Below, piece after piece: positions 31,500-39,366 of a DNA stretch of 64,000 nucleotides. The first letter of the stretch is position 1. Each line of letters starts with the position of its first letter. The stretch covers positions 1 to 64,000 of the forward strand of contig NZ_JAHKKG010000012.1 of the NCBI RefSeq assembly GCF_018829635.1. Reading direction: 5' to 3'. The notes under the pieces are model-generated. The model was not told where the DNA came from, made no database searches, and saw only the letters and a program-made list of their open reading frames with translations. Made by a program: the position numbers and the translations under genes. The DNA comes from Paractinoplanes bogorensis. GTDB taxonomy: Bacteria > Actinomycetota > Actinomycetes > Mycobacteriales > Micromonosporaceae.

Positions 31500-33106
31500 A
31501 CACCCCGGTCGCGTTCGCGGCGGCTGGCCGGCGGGTTGGCCATCACTTCGGCGCGGCAGCGCACCCCGTCGACCGCGAACGACAACGGCAGCGGGTTGTA
31601 GTCGCGATACTCGCCACGCAGCGTGAACGACCGCAGCTTGCCGTGACCCTTCGCGGTCACCTTGCGGCCCTTCTGCGTGACCGTCTTCGACGAGCCGGTC
31701 AGCTTCTGGGTGCCCGGATAGAGGAACTGCACCCGCCACGAACTGTGCGCCAGCTCCCGGGTGGTCGCCACGGTCAGCTGGGCCTCGTAGTCCCGGCCCG
31801 AGTCCCGCCGCAGCTGATAGCGCACCGCACACCGCGACTCGTCGTCGCTCGGTCCGGCCACCGCGACGCCCGCCCCAGCCGCTTGCGCCTCCTGCACGTC
31901 CGGCGTGTTGCGGGTGACGGCCCAGCTGGTCCCGGCCACCGCGACCACGGCCAGCGTGATCAGGACGCTCTGCGCGCGATGGCTCCCGCCGATCCGGCCG
32001 CCCAGGAAGACGCCGCCGCCGAGCGGGCGCGGGCCGCCGAGCCGCAGCGCGGCCCCGATCCGGAGCCCGGCCCGCAGTCGCAGCACCCGGGCCGGCGGGC
32101 GCGGACCCGGGATCCCGCCCGGCAGCCCGAGATAGGCGAGCAGGGCCTTACCCATGCCGGGGCGGGGCCTCGGCGCGACCGGCGGTGGGTAGGCGGCACC
32201 GCGTACGGCCTCGGGGGCGTCGGCCGCGCGCTCGACCACCGGCGGGATGATCGCCTGCACGCCGACGACGCCGGCCAGGTCGCGGGCCACCTCGGCCGCC
32301 ACCGGACGGTCGGCCGGGTCCTTGGTCAGGCAGCGCAGGCACAGGTCGGCCACGGCCTCGGGCAACCCCGGGATCGTGGGCAGCGGCTCCGGGTCGGCGT
32401 ACAGGTGCGCGCGGAGCGCCTCCGAAGTGGTCTCGGCCGGCCACGGCAGACGACCGCAGAGCGAGCGGTAGAGCAGCAGCCCGAGCGCGTAGACGTCGGC
32501 CGACGCCGAGACCTGCGAGCCGCCGAGCCGCTCGGGCGCGAGATAGGCCGGGGTGCCGAGCAGACTGCCGTCGGGCGCGGCGTCGCGCTGGCCGATGATC
32601 GCCGAGATGCCGAAGTCGACGACCTTGGCCCCGCCGCCGGTCAGCATCACGTTGGCCGGGGTGACGTCGCGGTGCACCACGCCTCGCGCGTGTGCCGTGG
32701 CCAGCGCGGATGCCACCTCGACGGCCACGGTGACGGCTTCGCGCCAGGGGAGGGGCCCACGTCGCGCGATCCGCGAGGACACCGACTCGCCGTCGTTGAG
32801 CTCCATGACGACGTACGGAATGGTCAGTCGCTCGTCCAGCGGTGATTCGCCGAAGTCGAAGATGCCGGTGATGTGCGGATGGCTGAGTCGCGCGGCGGCC
32901 AGTGCCTCCTGTCGCATGCGATCGCGGAACATCTGGTCACCGGCCAGGCGGGGCGAGAGCATCTTGACCGCCACCGACCGGCCGAGTGTCTCGTCGTAGC
33001 CGCGCCACACCTCGGACATACCGCCGGTGCCCAGCTTCTCGACGAGCCGATACCGCCCCGCGATCCGGAGCGACGCGATCTGCCCGTTTCGCTCCGTCCG
33101 CCCCAT
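31466..33106 (-). CDS. Membrane Ser/Thr protein kinase with CBM2-like extracellular domain
   Basis: The 546-residue protein has a complete Hanks kinase domain (about 17-280): G-loop LGTGGMSEVW, K48 in VAVKML, HRDVTPANV (D147, N152), DFG at 164-166 and GTPAYLAPE. A Pro/Arg-rich linker and one membrane helix (379-397) follow. An outer domain (about 424-520) has Cys residues near both ends (C426, C517) and a WRVQFLYPGTQKLTGS core that resembles CBM2 cellulose-binding modules. Instead of PASTA repeats, this kinase could therefore sense a polysaccharide. It is divergent from an MFS exporter. Confidence 0.9.
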   Translation of the reverse strand: MGRTERNGQIASLRIAGRYRLVEKLGTGGMSEVWRGYDETLGRSVAVKMLSPRLAGDQMFRDRMRQEALAAARLSHPHITGIFDFGESPLDERLTIPYVVMELNDGESVSSRIARRGPLPWREAVTVAVEVASALATAHARGVVHRDVTPANVMLTGGGAKVVDFGISAIIGQRDAAPDGSLLGTPAYLAPERLGGSQVSASADVYALGLLLYRSLCGRLPWPAETTSEALRAHLYADPEPLPTIPGLPEAVADLCLRCLTKDPADRPVAAEVARDLAGVVGVQAIIPPVVERAADAPEAVRGAAYPPPVAPRPRPGMGKALLAYLGLPGGIPGPRPPARVLRLRAGLRIGAALRLGGPRPLGGGVFLGGRIGGSHRAQSVLITLAVVAVAGTSWAVTRNTPDVQEAQAAGAGVAVAGPSDDESRCAVRYQLRRDSGRDYEAQLTVATTRELAHSSWRVQFLYPGTQKLTGSSKTVTQKGRKVTAKGHGKLRSFTLRGEYRDYNPLPLSFAVDGVRCRAEVMANPPASRRERDRGVQPARSWSTGA

Positions 33107-33346
33107 GTGCCGATTGTGACCCGAGGGGCGGGTCGTCCGGAGCCGTCCCGGGAAACCCGTAACGCTCGTGCCCAGATGCCGGGATTCAGGCTAAGGTCGG
33201 CGTCCGGCAGGAAGGGGTTCGCGCATGCAAAGCACCTCGGTGACGGTCTTCGCCTCGACGCGGGGACGCTAGGGCCCTTTACGCCCTCGTCTCTCCTCGC
33301 GTCGGGCGGTCGCTTCTGACCGTTCCCCTCGCTCGAGGAGCTCCTT
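33107..33346. other. Intergenic region between kinase and MFS genes
   Basis: The 240-base divergent spacer should hold both promoters. TAAGGT at about 33193 is a candidate -10 for the exporter and would give a leader of about 150 bases. I find no open frame longer than 15 codons and no clear riboswitch. Confidence 0.35.
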
Positions 33347-34585
33347 TTGCGTGCCCTTTTCGCCGCACCACTCGGTGCGGATTTCTGGAAACTCTGGACC
33401 TCGTCCGCCGTCACCAACCTCGGCGACGGCATCACCATGGTCGCCGGGCCCCTACTCGTCGCCTCGATCACCCACAATCCGGCGGCCGTCGCCTCGGCGG
33501 TCTTCGCGCAGCAGTTGCCATGGTTGCTGTTCGCCCTGACCAGCGGTGCCTGGGCCGACCGGGTCGACCGCCGGCGCCTGGTCGTCGCGGTCAACCTGCT
33601 GCGGGCGGCGGCGCTGGCCGCGCTGAGTGCGGCGGTGGCGTTCGACGTGGTGACCGTGCCACTCGTCCTGGCCGTGTTCTTCCTGCTCGGCACGGGGGAG
33701 ACGCTGGCTGACACGGCGTCGGCGGCCGTTGTCCGGCTGGTCGTGCCCGCTGCGGCACGACCCGAGGCCAATTCCCTCATGTACGCGAACTTCAATGTCC
33801 TCAATCAATTCGCGGCCAAACCGGTCGGCGGGTGGTTGTTCGTGGTGGCGGCCGCGGTGCCGTTCGCCGTCAACGCCGTGACGTTCGTCGTCTCCGCCGC
33901 ACTCGTCCTCACTGTCCGCGCCGTGTCGTCCCCCGCCCCTGCCCCTACCCCCGCTCGGCGTGACCTGCGGGGCGAGATCCGCGCGGGCGTGCGGTGGCTG
34001 TGGCGGCATCGGCTGCTGCGCACGCTCGCGGTCACGATGGCGGTCGGCAACGTCGTCTTCTGTGCTGCGTTCGCCATCTTCGTGCTCTACGCCGAGCAAC
34101 GTCTGGGATTGACCGAGGTCGGCTACGGGGTGCTGCTGGTGGCGTTCGCGGTCGGCGGCCTGCTCGGCACGCTGGTCGCACCCGCCCTGATCGGCCGGCT
34201 CGACGCAGCACCGCTGCTGCGGGCGGGCCTGCTGATCGAGATGGCCCTGCACGCCACGCTGGCCGCGACCCGCTCACCGTTCGCGGCCGCCGCGATGATC
34301 GTCATCTTCGGCATCCACACCACGGTCTGGGGCGTCGTCGTCACCACGATCCGTCAGCGCGACGTGCCCGACGCGATGTACGGCCGGGTGACCAGCGTCT
34401 ACTCGTTTCTCGACCTGGGCGGGGCGGCACTGGGTTCCCTGCTCGGCGGCGCGGTCGCGGTTGTTTACGGCCTGACCGCCACCTATTGGACCGCGGCGGT
34501 GGCGATGGCCCTGGTCGCGCTCGTGGCCTGGCGTCCTCTTCGGCTGGCCACGCTCCGCACACCCGAACCCGCATCCACCACCTGA
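33347..34585 (+). CDS. MFS transporter (enterobactin-exporter-like group)
   Basis: The 412-residue protein has about twelve membrane helices and the MFS_3 signatures WKLWTSSAVTNLGDGITMVAGPLL at the start and GAWADRVDRRRL between helices 2 and 3. A central basic loop (PAPTPARRDLRGEIRAGV) and the second-half GTLVAPALIGRLD follow. This group exports drugs or siderophores; the substrate is not evident. The start is a rare TTG at 33347 with GAGGAG 6 bases upstream, the best ribosome site in the region. Tandem repeats begin 20 bases after its stop. Confidence 0.88.
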   Translation: MRALFAAPLGADFWKLWTSSAVTNLGDGITMVAGPLLVASITHNPAAVASAVFAQQLPWLLFALTSGAWADRVDRRRLVVAVNLLRAAALAALSAAVAFDVVTVPLVLAVFFLLGTGETLADTASAAVVRLVVPAAARPEANSLMYANFNVLNQFAAKPVGGWLFVVAAAVPFAVNAVTFVVSAALVLTVRAVSSPAPAPTPARRDLRGEIRAGVRWLWRHRLLRTLAVTMAVGNVVFCAAFAIFVLYAEQRLGLTEVGYGVLLVAFAVGGLLGTLVAPALIGRLDAAPLLRAGLLIEMALHATLAATRSPFAAAAMIVIFGIHTTVWGVVVTTIRQRDVPDAMYGRVTSVYSFLDLGGAALGSLLGGAVAVVYGLTATYWTAAVAMALVALVAWRPLRLATLRTPEPASTT

Positions 34586-34605
34586 TCGACCGGCGCGGAC
34601 CGGCC

Positions 34606-34707
34606 GGGCTTTGTGGGTCGGGGTCTGGTTGGTCTGGTCGGGCTTTGTGGGTCGGGGTCTGGTTGGTCTGGTCGGGCTTTGTGGGCCGGGGCCTGGCTGG
34701 TCCGGTC
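34606..34707. repeat. 34-bp tandem repeat x3
   Basis: Three back-to-back units of 34 bases start at 34606, 34640 and 34674; the first two are identical and the third differs at four positions. The unit is GT-rich on the plus strand (GGGCTTTGTGGGTCGGGGTC...). It lies in the 140-base gap before an SDR gene and reaches its leaderless promoter. Confidence 0.92.
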
Positions 34708-34713
34708 GGTCGA

Positions 34714-34719
34714 TAGGGT
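34714..34719 (+). promoter_or_regulatory. -10 element for a leaderless mRNA
   Basis: TAGGGT ends 6 bases before ATG 34726, immediately after the 34-bp repeat array, which must therefore occupy the -35 region. Confidence 0.45.
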
Positions 34720-34725
34720 TCGGGT

Positions 34726-35451
34726 ATGTCGAGGCTCGCGGTGGTCAGCGGTGGCGGAACGGGAATCGGGCGTTCGACGGCGGGCATGCTCGCCGGCGAG
34801 GGCTACGACGTGATCGTCGTCGGCCGGCGGGAGAAGGTGCTGGCCGACGCCGTCGCCTGGATCGGCCCGCAGGCGTCCGCGGTCACCGCCGACGTCTCCG
34901 ACCCGGCCCAGATCGCCGCCGTGGTCGCGGCCGTCGGGGAGCGCCCGGTCGACGTGCTCGTCAACAACGCCGGGGCCTACGTGCCGGGCGACGGTTCCAC
35001 ACTCGACGGCCTCGCCGCCCAGTGGCGGGCCAACTTCGACTCCAACGTCCTCACCGCCGTGCTGCTGACCACGGCCCTGCGGCCCGCCCTGCGCCGTCCG
35101 GGCGGCCGGGTCATCCTGACCAGCTCGATCGCCGCCCAGAAGGGTGGCGGCGGCCCCTACTCGGCCGCCAAGGCCGCCCTGCACGGCTACCTCCACGACC
35201 TGGCCGCCGAGCTGGGCGAGGACGGCATCACGGCCAACGTCATCGCCCCCGGCTACGTGACCGACAGCGAGTTCTTCGCCGACCGGATGACGCCCGAGGG
35301 CCACCGCGCCCGGGTCGACGCCACCCTACTCAAGCAGCCCGGCGTGCCCGACGACATCGCCGAGGCGGTCCGCTGGCTGGCCGGCCCGGGCGGTCGCTAT
35401 GTCACCGGCCAGATCATCAACGTCAACGGCGGCTCGGTCCTCGGCCGCTGA
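34726..35451 (+). CDS. Short-chain dehydrogenase/reductase
   Basis: The 241-residue SDR has VSGGGTGIGRSTAGML (cofactor loop, residues 7-22), VVGRRE (NADP preference), DVLVNNAGAYVP, ILTSSIAAQ with catalytic Ser, PYSAAKAAL with Tyr-Lys and VIAPGYVTDSEFF. It resembles 3-oxoacyl-ACP reductase-like enzymes of secondary metabolism, but nothing around it fixes a substrate. It is bracketed by triplicate tandem repeats of about 34 bases upstream and 30 bases downstream; the downstream array includes its stop codon. Confidence 0.88.
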   Translation: MSRLAVVSGGGTGIGRSTAGMLAGEGYDVIVVGRREKVLADAVAWIGPQASAVTADVSDPAQIAAVVAAVGERPVDVLVNNAGAYVPGDGSTLDGLAAQWRANFDSNVLTAVLLTTALRPALRRPGGRVILTSSIAAQKGGGGPYSAAKAALHGYLHDLAAELGEDGITANVIAPGYVTDSEFFADRMTPEGHRARVDATLLKQPGVPDDIAEAVRWLAGPGGRYVTGQIINVNGGSVLGR

Positions 35452-35530
35452 TCCCGCTAGGCGCCGGTCTACGGCCGCTGATCCCGCTTGGCGCCGGTCT
35501 CGGCCGCTGATCCCGCTTGGCGTCGGTCTA
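35442..35530. repeat. 30-bp tandem repeat x3 spanning two stop codons
   Basis: Units begin at 35442, 35472 and 35501 (30, 29 and 30 bases; CGGCCGCTGATCCCGCTTGG...). The first unit includes the last codons and TGA of the SDR gene, and the last ends on the stop codon of the convergent gene. Copies 2 and 3 therefore arose by duplication of the SDR 3' end. Confidence 0.92.
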
Positions 35531-36232
35531 CTTGGCTCCGCCGGTGAAGCGGCCCTCGCCCTCGCGGTTGGGCCGGAAGCGCAGGCCCGACCAGCGGTCG
35601 TCGATCGCGACCTGACCGCACGGGCGCATGTCGTAGTCGGCGACGATGGGCCACAGCGTGTCGCGGTTGATGTCGGCCTGGTTGCCCTTCGGATAGGCCA
35701 CCCAGAACACGCCCGGCTTCCCCAGGTCGTCCCGGTGCTCGTCGAGCTGCTTGCGGGCGCTCGCGGCGTCCTCGGCGAAGAGCACGGCCGTGCTCGCCGT
35801 GGCCAGCATGTCGGTCTCGCGAACCCCGTCCGGCATCGGCGTCAGCAGCGTCAGATGCGCCGGATCCGACAGCCACACCGTGGTGTTCGGCTTGATCAGC
35901 AGCTTCTCGGCAATCGTCTTCGACATGTCCCGAGCGTCGCACCGACAATAAAAGTTGTCAAGGACGTCGGGGTCGACCTCCTCGCGCCCCACCAACCGCA
36001 GGTGGCGTTGCTGAGCGGCGAGCTTGATGCGGGCCGCGGTCTGCGGACCCGCGGGCCAGATGCCCAGCGGGTTGCCGCTGTGATCGAAGAGCTCCCCGGC
36101 CGCCAGCCGCCTCAGCAGCTCGGGCGGGAGCTGCCCGCGGAGGCGTCGTCGGCGAGCGTTCCGATTCGAACCGTAGATCTGGTCGAGCACCTGACGTTGC
36201 GCCTTGTACCAAGAGGACGGGTAGGGACTCAC
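35528..36232 (-). CDS. Two-part protein: Arg-rich N-terminal region plus DUF3052-like domain
   Basis: The 234-residue frame has two halves. Residues 1-103 are basic and helical (RNARRRRLRGQLPPELLRRL, then HSGNPLGIWPAGPQTAARIK). Residues 104-234 start MSKTIAEKLLIKPNTTVWLS and end GLRFRP, the pattern of DUF3052-like proteins, which normally stand alone. GTG 36232 has GGAG at good spacing, supporting the full length. However, the junction codes AT-rich FYCRCDARD and contains GACAA-N6-TTGTC and TTGACA, so the second half could also have its own start at the internal ATG (35921-35923). No function is known. Confidence 0.7.
   Translation of the reverse strand: MSPYPSSWYKAQRQVLDQIYGSNRNARRRRLRGQLPPELLRRLAAGELFDHSGNPLGIWPAGPQTAARIKLAAQQRHLRLVGREEVDPDVLDNFYCRCDARDMSKTIAEKLLIKPNTTVWLSDPAHLTLLTPMPDGVRETDMLATASTAVLFAEDAASARKQLDEHRDDLGKPGVFWVAYPKGNQADINRDTLWPIVADYDMRPCGQVAIDDRWSGLRFRPNREGEGRFTGGAK
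35931..35962 (-). promoter_or_regulatory. Possible internal promoter/operator at the domain junction
   Basis: On the minus strand the AT-rich stretch TTGACAACTTTTATTGTCGG contains a TTGACA hexamer and the inverted repeat GACAA-CTTTTA-TTGTC, about 25 bases before the internal ATG of the DUF3052-like half. This is low-GC for its surroundings. A regulatory role is inference. Confidence 0.35.
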
Positions 36233-36305
36233 GGCTCGCTCCTTCTGCGGGGTGGCCCGATCCTTGACCGATCCGCTCCGGCCCGGCGCGACTTTCTTCG
36301 CCGCC

Positions 36306-36333
36306 TGTGGATAACGGGCCGGCCTGTGGATAA
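36306..36333. other. Pair of DnaA-box 9-mers
   Basis: TGTGGATAA (complement of TTATCCACA) occurs at 36306-36314 and 36325-36333, 19 bases apart, in the divergent spacer before the RecQ gene. A second such pair lies at 53410-53435. Perfect 9-mers are rare enough by chance that two close pairs stand out. Confidence 0.5.
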
Positions 36334-36370
36334 CCCGGGTTCTGTCGGACCGGGCTGATAGACATGCCGG

Positions 36371-38539
36371 GTGACCGAGACGCCAGCAACCACCCCAGCC
36401 GAGCCAGGCACCTCAGCCGAGCGGGCCGCCGTGCGCGAGCGGGCCGAGGCGGTGCTGCGGCGGCTCGCCGGTGACCACGCGGTGCTCCGCGAGGATCAGT
36501 GGCGGGCGATCGAGGCGCTCACCGTCGACCGGCGCCGCGTGCTGTGTGTGCAGCGCACGGGCTGGGGCAAGTCGGCCGTCTACTTCGTGGCGACCGCGCT
36601 GCTGCGTCAGGGCGCCACCGGCGAGCGTCCGTCCGGCCCGACCGTCATCGTGTCCCCGCTGCTCGCCCTGATGCGCAACCAGGTCGACGCCGCCGCCCGC
36701 GCCGGCATCACGGCCCGCACGATCAATTCGGCCAACCTCGACGAGTGGTCCGAGATCGAGCACGAGATCCGGGCCGGCGAGGTCGACGTCCTGCTGATCA
36801 GCCCCGAGCGGCTCAACAACCCCGACTTCCGCGACAACGTGCTGCCCGGTCTTGCCGCCGAGACCGGCCTGCTCGTGGTCGACGAGGCGCACTGCGTCTC
36901 CGACTGGGGTCACGATTTCCGGCCCGACTATCGGCGGCTGCGCATCTTCCTGGCCGGGCTCCCGGGCCGCACCCCGGTGCTCGCCACCACCGCGACGGCC
37001 AACGCCCGCGTGACCGCCGACGTGGCCGACCAGTTGGGCGACGCGCTGGTGCTCCGCGGCCCGCTCGATCGTGACTCGTTGCGCCTGGCCGTGCTCGACC
37101 TGCCGACTCCGGCCCAGCGGCTGGCCTGGCTCGCCGATCACCTCGACCGGCTGCCCGGCTCCGGCATCATCTACACCCTCACCGTGGCCGCGGCCACCGA
37201 GACCGCCGACTTCCTGCGTGGCCGCGGCTTCCCGGTGGCGTCCTACACCGGCCAGGTCGAGGATGCCGAGCGCCGGACCGCCGAGCAGGACCTGCTGGAC
37301 AACAAGATCAAGGCCTTGGTGGCCACGTCCGCGCTCGGCATGGGTTTCGACAAGCCCGACCTCGGCTTCGTCGTGCACCTCGGCGCTCCGCCCTCCCCGA
37401 TCGCGTATTACCAGCAGGTCGGCCGCGCGGGCCGGGCCGTCGAGCACGCCGAGGTCGTGCTGCTGCCCGGCGCCGAGGATGCGGCGATCTGGCGCTACTT
37501 CGCTTCGCTGGCGTTCCCGCCCGAAGATCAGGTGCGCTCGGTGCTGGCCAACCTGTGGCCCGACCGGCCGACGTCCACCCAGGCCCTCGAACCGCTGGTC
37601 GACCTGCGCCGCGCCCGCCTCGAGATGATGCTCAAGGTGCTCGACGTCGACGGTGCCGTGCGCCGGGCCCGGGGCGGCTGGCTCGCCACCGGCGAGCCCT
37701 GGACGTATGACACGGCCCGGCTGCGCCGCGTCGCCGAGGCGCGGGCCGAGGAACAGAAGACCATGATCGGATACGCGTCCACGGGCGCCTGCCGCATGGA
37801 GTTCCTCCGCCGCTGTCTCGACGACCCCGAGGCCAAGCCGTGCGGGCGCTGCGACAACTGCGCCGGCCCGCTGTTCGACGCCGAGGTGTCGGCCTCCGCG
37901 CTTGCCGCCGCCGATGCGTTCCTGGGCCACCCGGGCGTGGTGGTCGCTCCGAAGAAGATGTGGCCGACCGGTCTGGCCGCTGTCGGCGTCAGCCTCAAGG
38001 GCAAGATCGCCGCCACCGAACAGATCGAGCCCGGTCGGGCCGTGGGCCGGCTCTCCGACCTGGGCTGGGGCAGCCGTCTGCGCGGCGTGGCCGGTCCCGA
38101 GTCGGCCGACGCCCCGATCCCCGACGATCTGGCCGCCGCCGTGGTCGAGATCCTCAAGGACTGGGCGCACGGCGACGACGCCTGGTCGCAGCGCCCGGCC
38201 GCGGTCGTCGCCGTCCCGTCGACCCGTCATCCCGAGCTGATCAGCTCGCTGGCCGCTCACATCGCGAAGATCGGCCGGCTGCCACTGCTCGGCTCGATCG
38301 AGGCGACCACCCACGCCGACGACGAGGGCCGCGGCAACAGCGCCCAGCGCGTCCGCGTGCTGCACGATGCGTTCACCGTCCCGGCCGACGTCAAAGCCGA
38401 GCTGCCCGCCCTCACCGGCCCGGTGCTGCTCATCGACGACCTGGTCGACTCCGGCTGGACCATGACCCTGGCCGGCCGAGCCCTGCGCCGAGCGGGCGCC
38501 GCCGCAGTCCTGCCGTTAGCGCTGGCCGTCGCGGGCTGA
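36371..38539 (+). CDS. recQ: RecQ-type DNA helicase fused to a phosphoribosyltransferase-like domain
   Basis: The 722-residue protein has a superfamily 2 helicase core: REDQWRAIEAL (motif 0), QRTGWGKSAVYF (Walker A, 61-72), VVDEAHCVSDWGHDFRPDY (DEAH box plus aromatic loop), ATTATAN, and the QVGRAGR arginine-finger motif. The RecQ zinc cysteines follow (C in GACRMEFLRRCLDD, then CGRCDNC). Beyond 500 is a PRT-like domain ending VLLIDDLVDSGWTMTLAGRALR, the PRPP-binding loop. This fusion is typical of actinobacteria. It unwinds DNA 3' to 5'; the PRT role is unknown. The start is GTG 36371 without a good ribosome site. Confidence 0.92.
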   Translation: MTETPATTPAEPGTSAERAAVRERAEAVLRRLAGDHAVLREDQWRAIEALTVDRRRVLCVQRTGWGKSAVYFVATALLRQGATGERPSGPTVIVSPLLALMRNQVDAAARAGITARTINSANLDEWSEIEHEIRAGEVDVLLISPERLNNPDFRDNVLPGLAAETGLLVVDEAHCVSDWGHDFRPDYRRLRIFLAGLPGRTPVLATTATANARVTADVADQLGDALVLRGPLDRDSLRLAVLDLPTPAQRLAWLADHLDRLPGSGIIYTLTVAAATETADFLRGRGFPVASYTGQVEDAERRTAEQDLLDNKIKALVATSALGMGFDKPDLGFVVHLGAPPSPIAYYQQVGRAGRAVEHAEVVLLPGAEDAAIWRYFASLAFPPEDQVRSVLANLWPDRPTSTQALEPLVDLRRARLEMMLKVLDVDGAVRRARGGWLATGEPWTYDTARLRRVAEARAEEQKTMIGYASTGACRMEFLRRCLDDPEAKPCGRCDNCAGPLFDAEVSASALAAADAFLGHPGVVVAPKKMWPTGLAAVGVSLKGKIAATEQIEPGRAVGRLSDLGWGSRLRGVAGPESADAPIPDDLAAAVVEILKDWAHGDDAWSQRPAAVVAVPSTRHPELISSLAAHIAKIGRLPLLGSIEATTHADDEGRGNSAQRVRVLHDAFTVPADVKAELPALTGPVLLIDDLVDSGWTMTLAGRALRRAGAAAVLPLALAVAG

Positions 38540-38829
38540 CCGCGGCGCGGGCTGTTGTGCGGGCCGATGGCGGCGCGGGTCGCTGAGCGTCGGCCGCCAA
38601 GCGTCGGCCGGCGGGGCACCGGGCCGCCGTCTCGTCGGGCGTGGGCCACCGGCCGCGGGTCGCGGGTCGCGGGTCGGTCGCTGAGCGTGGGTGATTGGGC
38701 GTCGGGGTGATCGAGCGCGACTGCTGACCGCCGGGGTTGCGGGCCGCCGGGCGCCGGGTGCTGGAACGGCGAGCCGCCAACGCTCGGGGCGAGGGGTGGC
38801 GGGATACGGGTAGGGGGTATGCTGGCGTC
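38540..38829. other. 290-base intergenic region with short repeats
   Basis: No convincing gene is seen. It holds a perfect 7-base tandem triplet CGCGGGT (38654-38674), two copies of GTCGCTGAGCGT (about 38589 and 38678) and runs of GCCGCC/GGCCGCC. It ends in the csoR operator-promoter. Base composition is extreme even for this genome. Confidence 0.5.
38804..38823 (+). promoter_or_regulatory. CsoR-type operator overlapping a leaderless promoter
   Basis: ATAC-GGGTAGGGG-GTAT (38804-38820) is the G-tract flanked by ATAC/GTAT arrangement used by CsoR repressors. TATGCT (38818-38823) overlaps it and ends 6 bases before ATG 38830, so a bound repressor would cover the -10 element. Role inferred from the adjacent csoR gene. 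Confidence 0.65.
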
Positions 38830-39135
38830 ATGTCCGATGAGTCGACGCCGCAGCATGGTCCGCACGGCTATTCGGGAGACAAGGCGGCACTGCTCGGGCG
38901 CCTCCGGCGTATCGAGGGGCAGATTCGCGGTCTCCAGCGGATGGTCGACGAGGACACGTACTGCATCGATGTCCTGACGCAGATCTCGGCCGCCAAGAGT
39001 GCTCTCCAAGCGGTCGCGGTCGGCCTGCTCGAGGATCACCTGGCCCACTGCGTCGTCGACGCGGCCCGCGCCGGGGATCCGACCGCCAAGGTCAAAGAGG
39101 CGTCCGACGCGATCGCCCGGCTCGTCCGTTCCTGA
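38830..39135 (+). CDS. csoR: CsoR copper-sensing transcriptional repressor
   Basis: The 101-residue protein is a four-helix DUF156 repressor with copper ligands C45 (TYCIDVL), H70 and C74 (EDHLAHCVVDA). The spacing of 25 and 4 is the same as in the founding CsoR (C36, H61, C65). Copper(I) binding would release the operator just upstream. ATG 38830 is preceded by TATGCT at leaderless spacing; an upstream extension to 38737 is not supported. It heads a three-gene copper operon. Confidence 0.93.
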   Translation: MSDESTPQHGPHGYSGDKAALLGRLRRIEGQIRGLQRMVDEDTYCIDVLTQISAAKSALQAVAVGLLEDHLAHCVVDAARAGDPTAKVKEASDAIARLVRS

Positions 39136-39153
39136 AGTGAAAGGCTTTCTGCG

Positions 39154-39366
39154 ATGGCTGTGACCAGCACCTACACCGTGACCGGCATGACCTGTGGCCA
39201 CTGCGTGCAAGCGGTGACCGGCGAACTGTCGGCCCTCCCGGGTGTGGACGCCGTGCAGATCGACCTCCCGACCGGCGCGGTCACCGTGACCAGCGAGGCC
39301 CCGCTCACCGACGAGGCTGTCCGCGCGGCGGTGGACGAGGCCGGCTACGAGCTCGCGAATGCCTGA
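39154..39366 (+). CDS. copZ: CopZ-like copper chaperone (HMA domain)
   Basis: The 70-residue protein is one heavy-metal-associated domain: TVTGMTCGHCVQAVTGEL with the metal pair C14 and C17, PGVDAVQIDLPTGAVTVTS in the middle and VDEAGYEL at the end. It would carry Cu(I) in the cytosol to a P-type ATPase. AAAGG lies about 10 bases before ATG 39154. No copA ATPase is in the window, so the usual delivery partner must be elsewhere. Confidence 0.93.
   Translation: MAVTSTYTVTGMTCGHCVQAVTGELSALPGVDAVQIDLPTGAVTVTSEAPLTDEAVRAAVDEAGYELANA

Noticed and set aside
33224..33271. A 15-codon frame upstream of the MFS gene as a possible leader peptide
   Set aside because: No ribosome site, no run of regulatory codons and no terminator follows it.
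36413..38365. A 650-codon minus-strand frame opposite recQ
   Set aside because: Composition typical of reverse-complemented GC-rich coding DNA; no motif, while the plus strand encodes complete helicase motifs.
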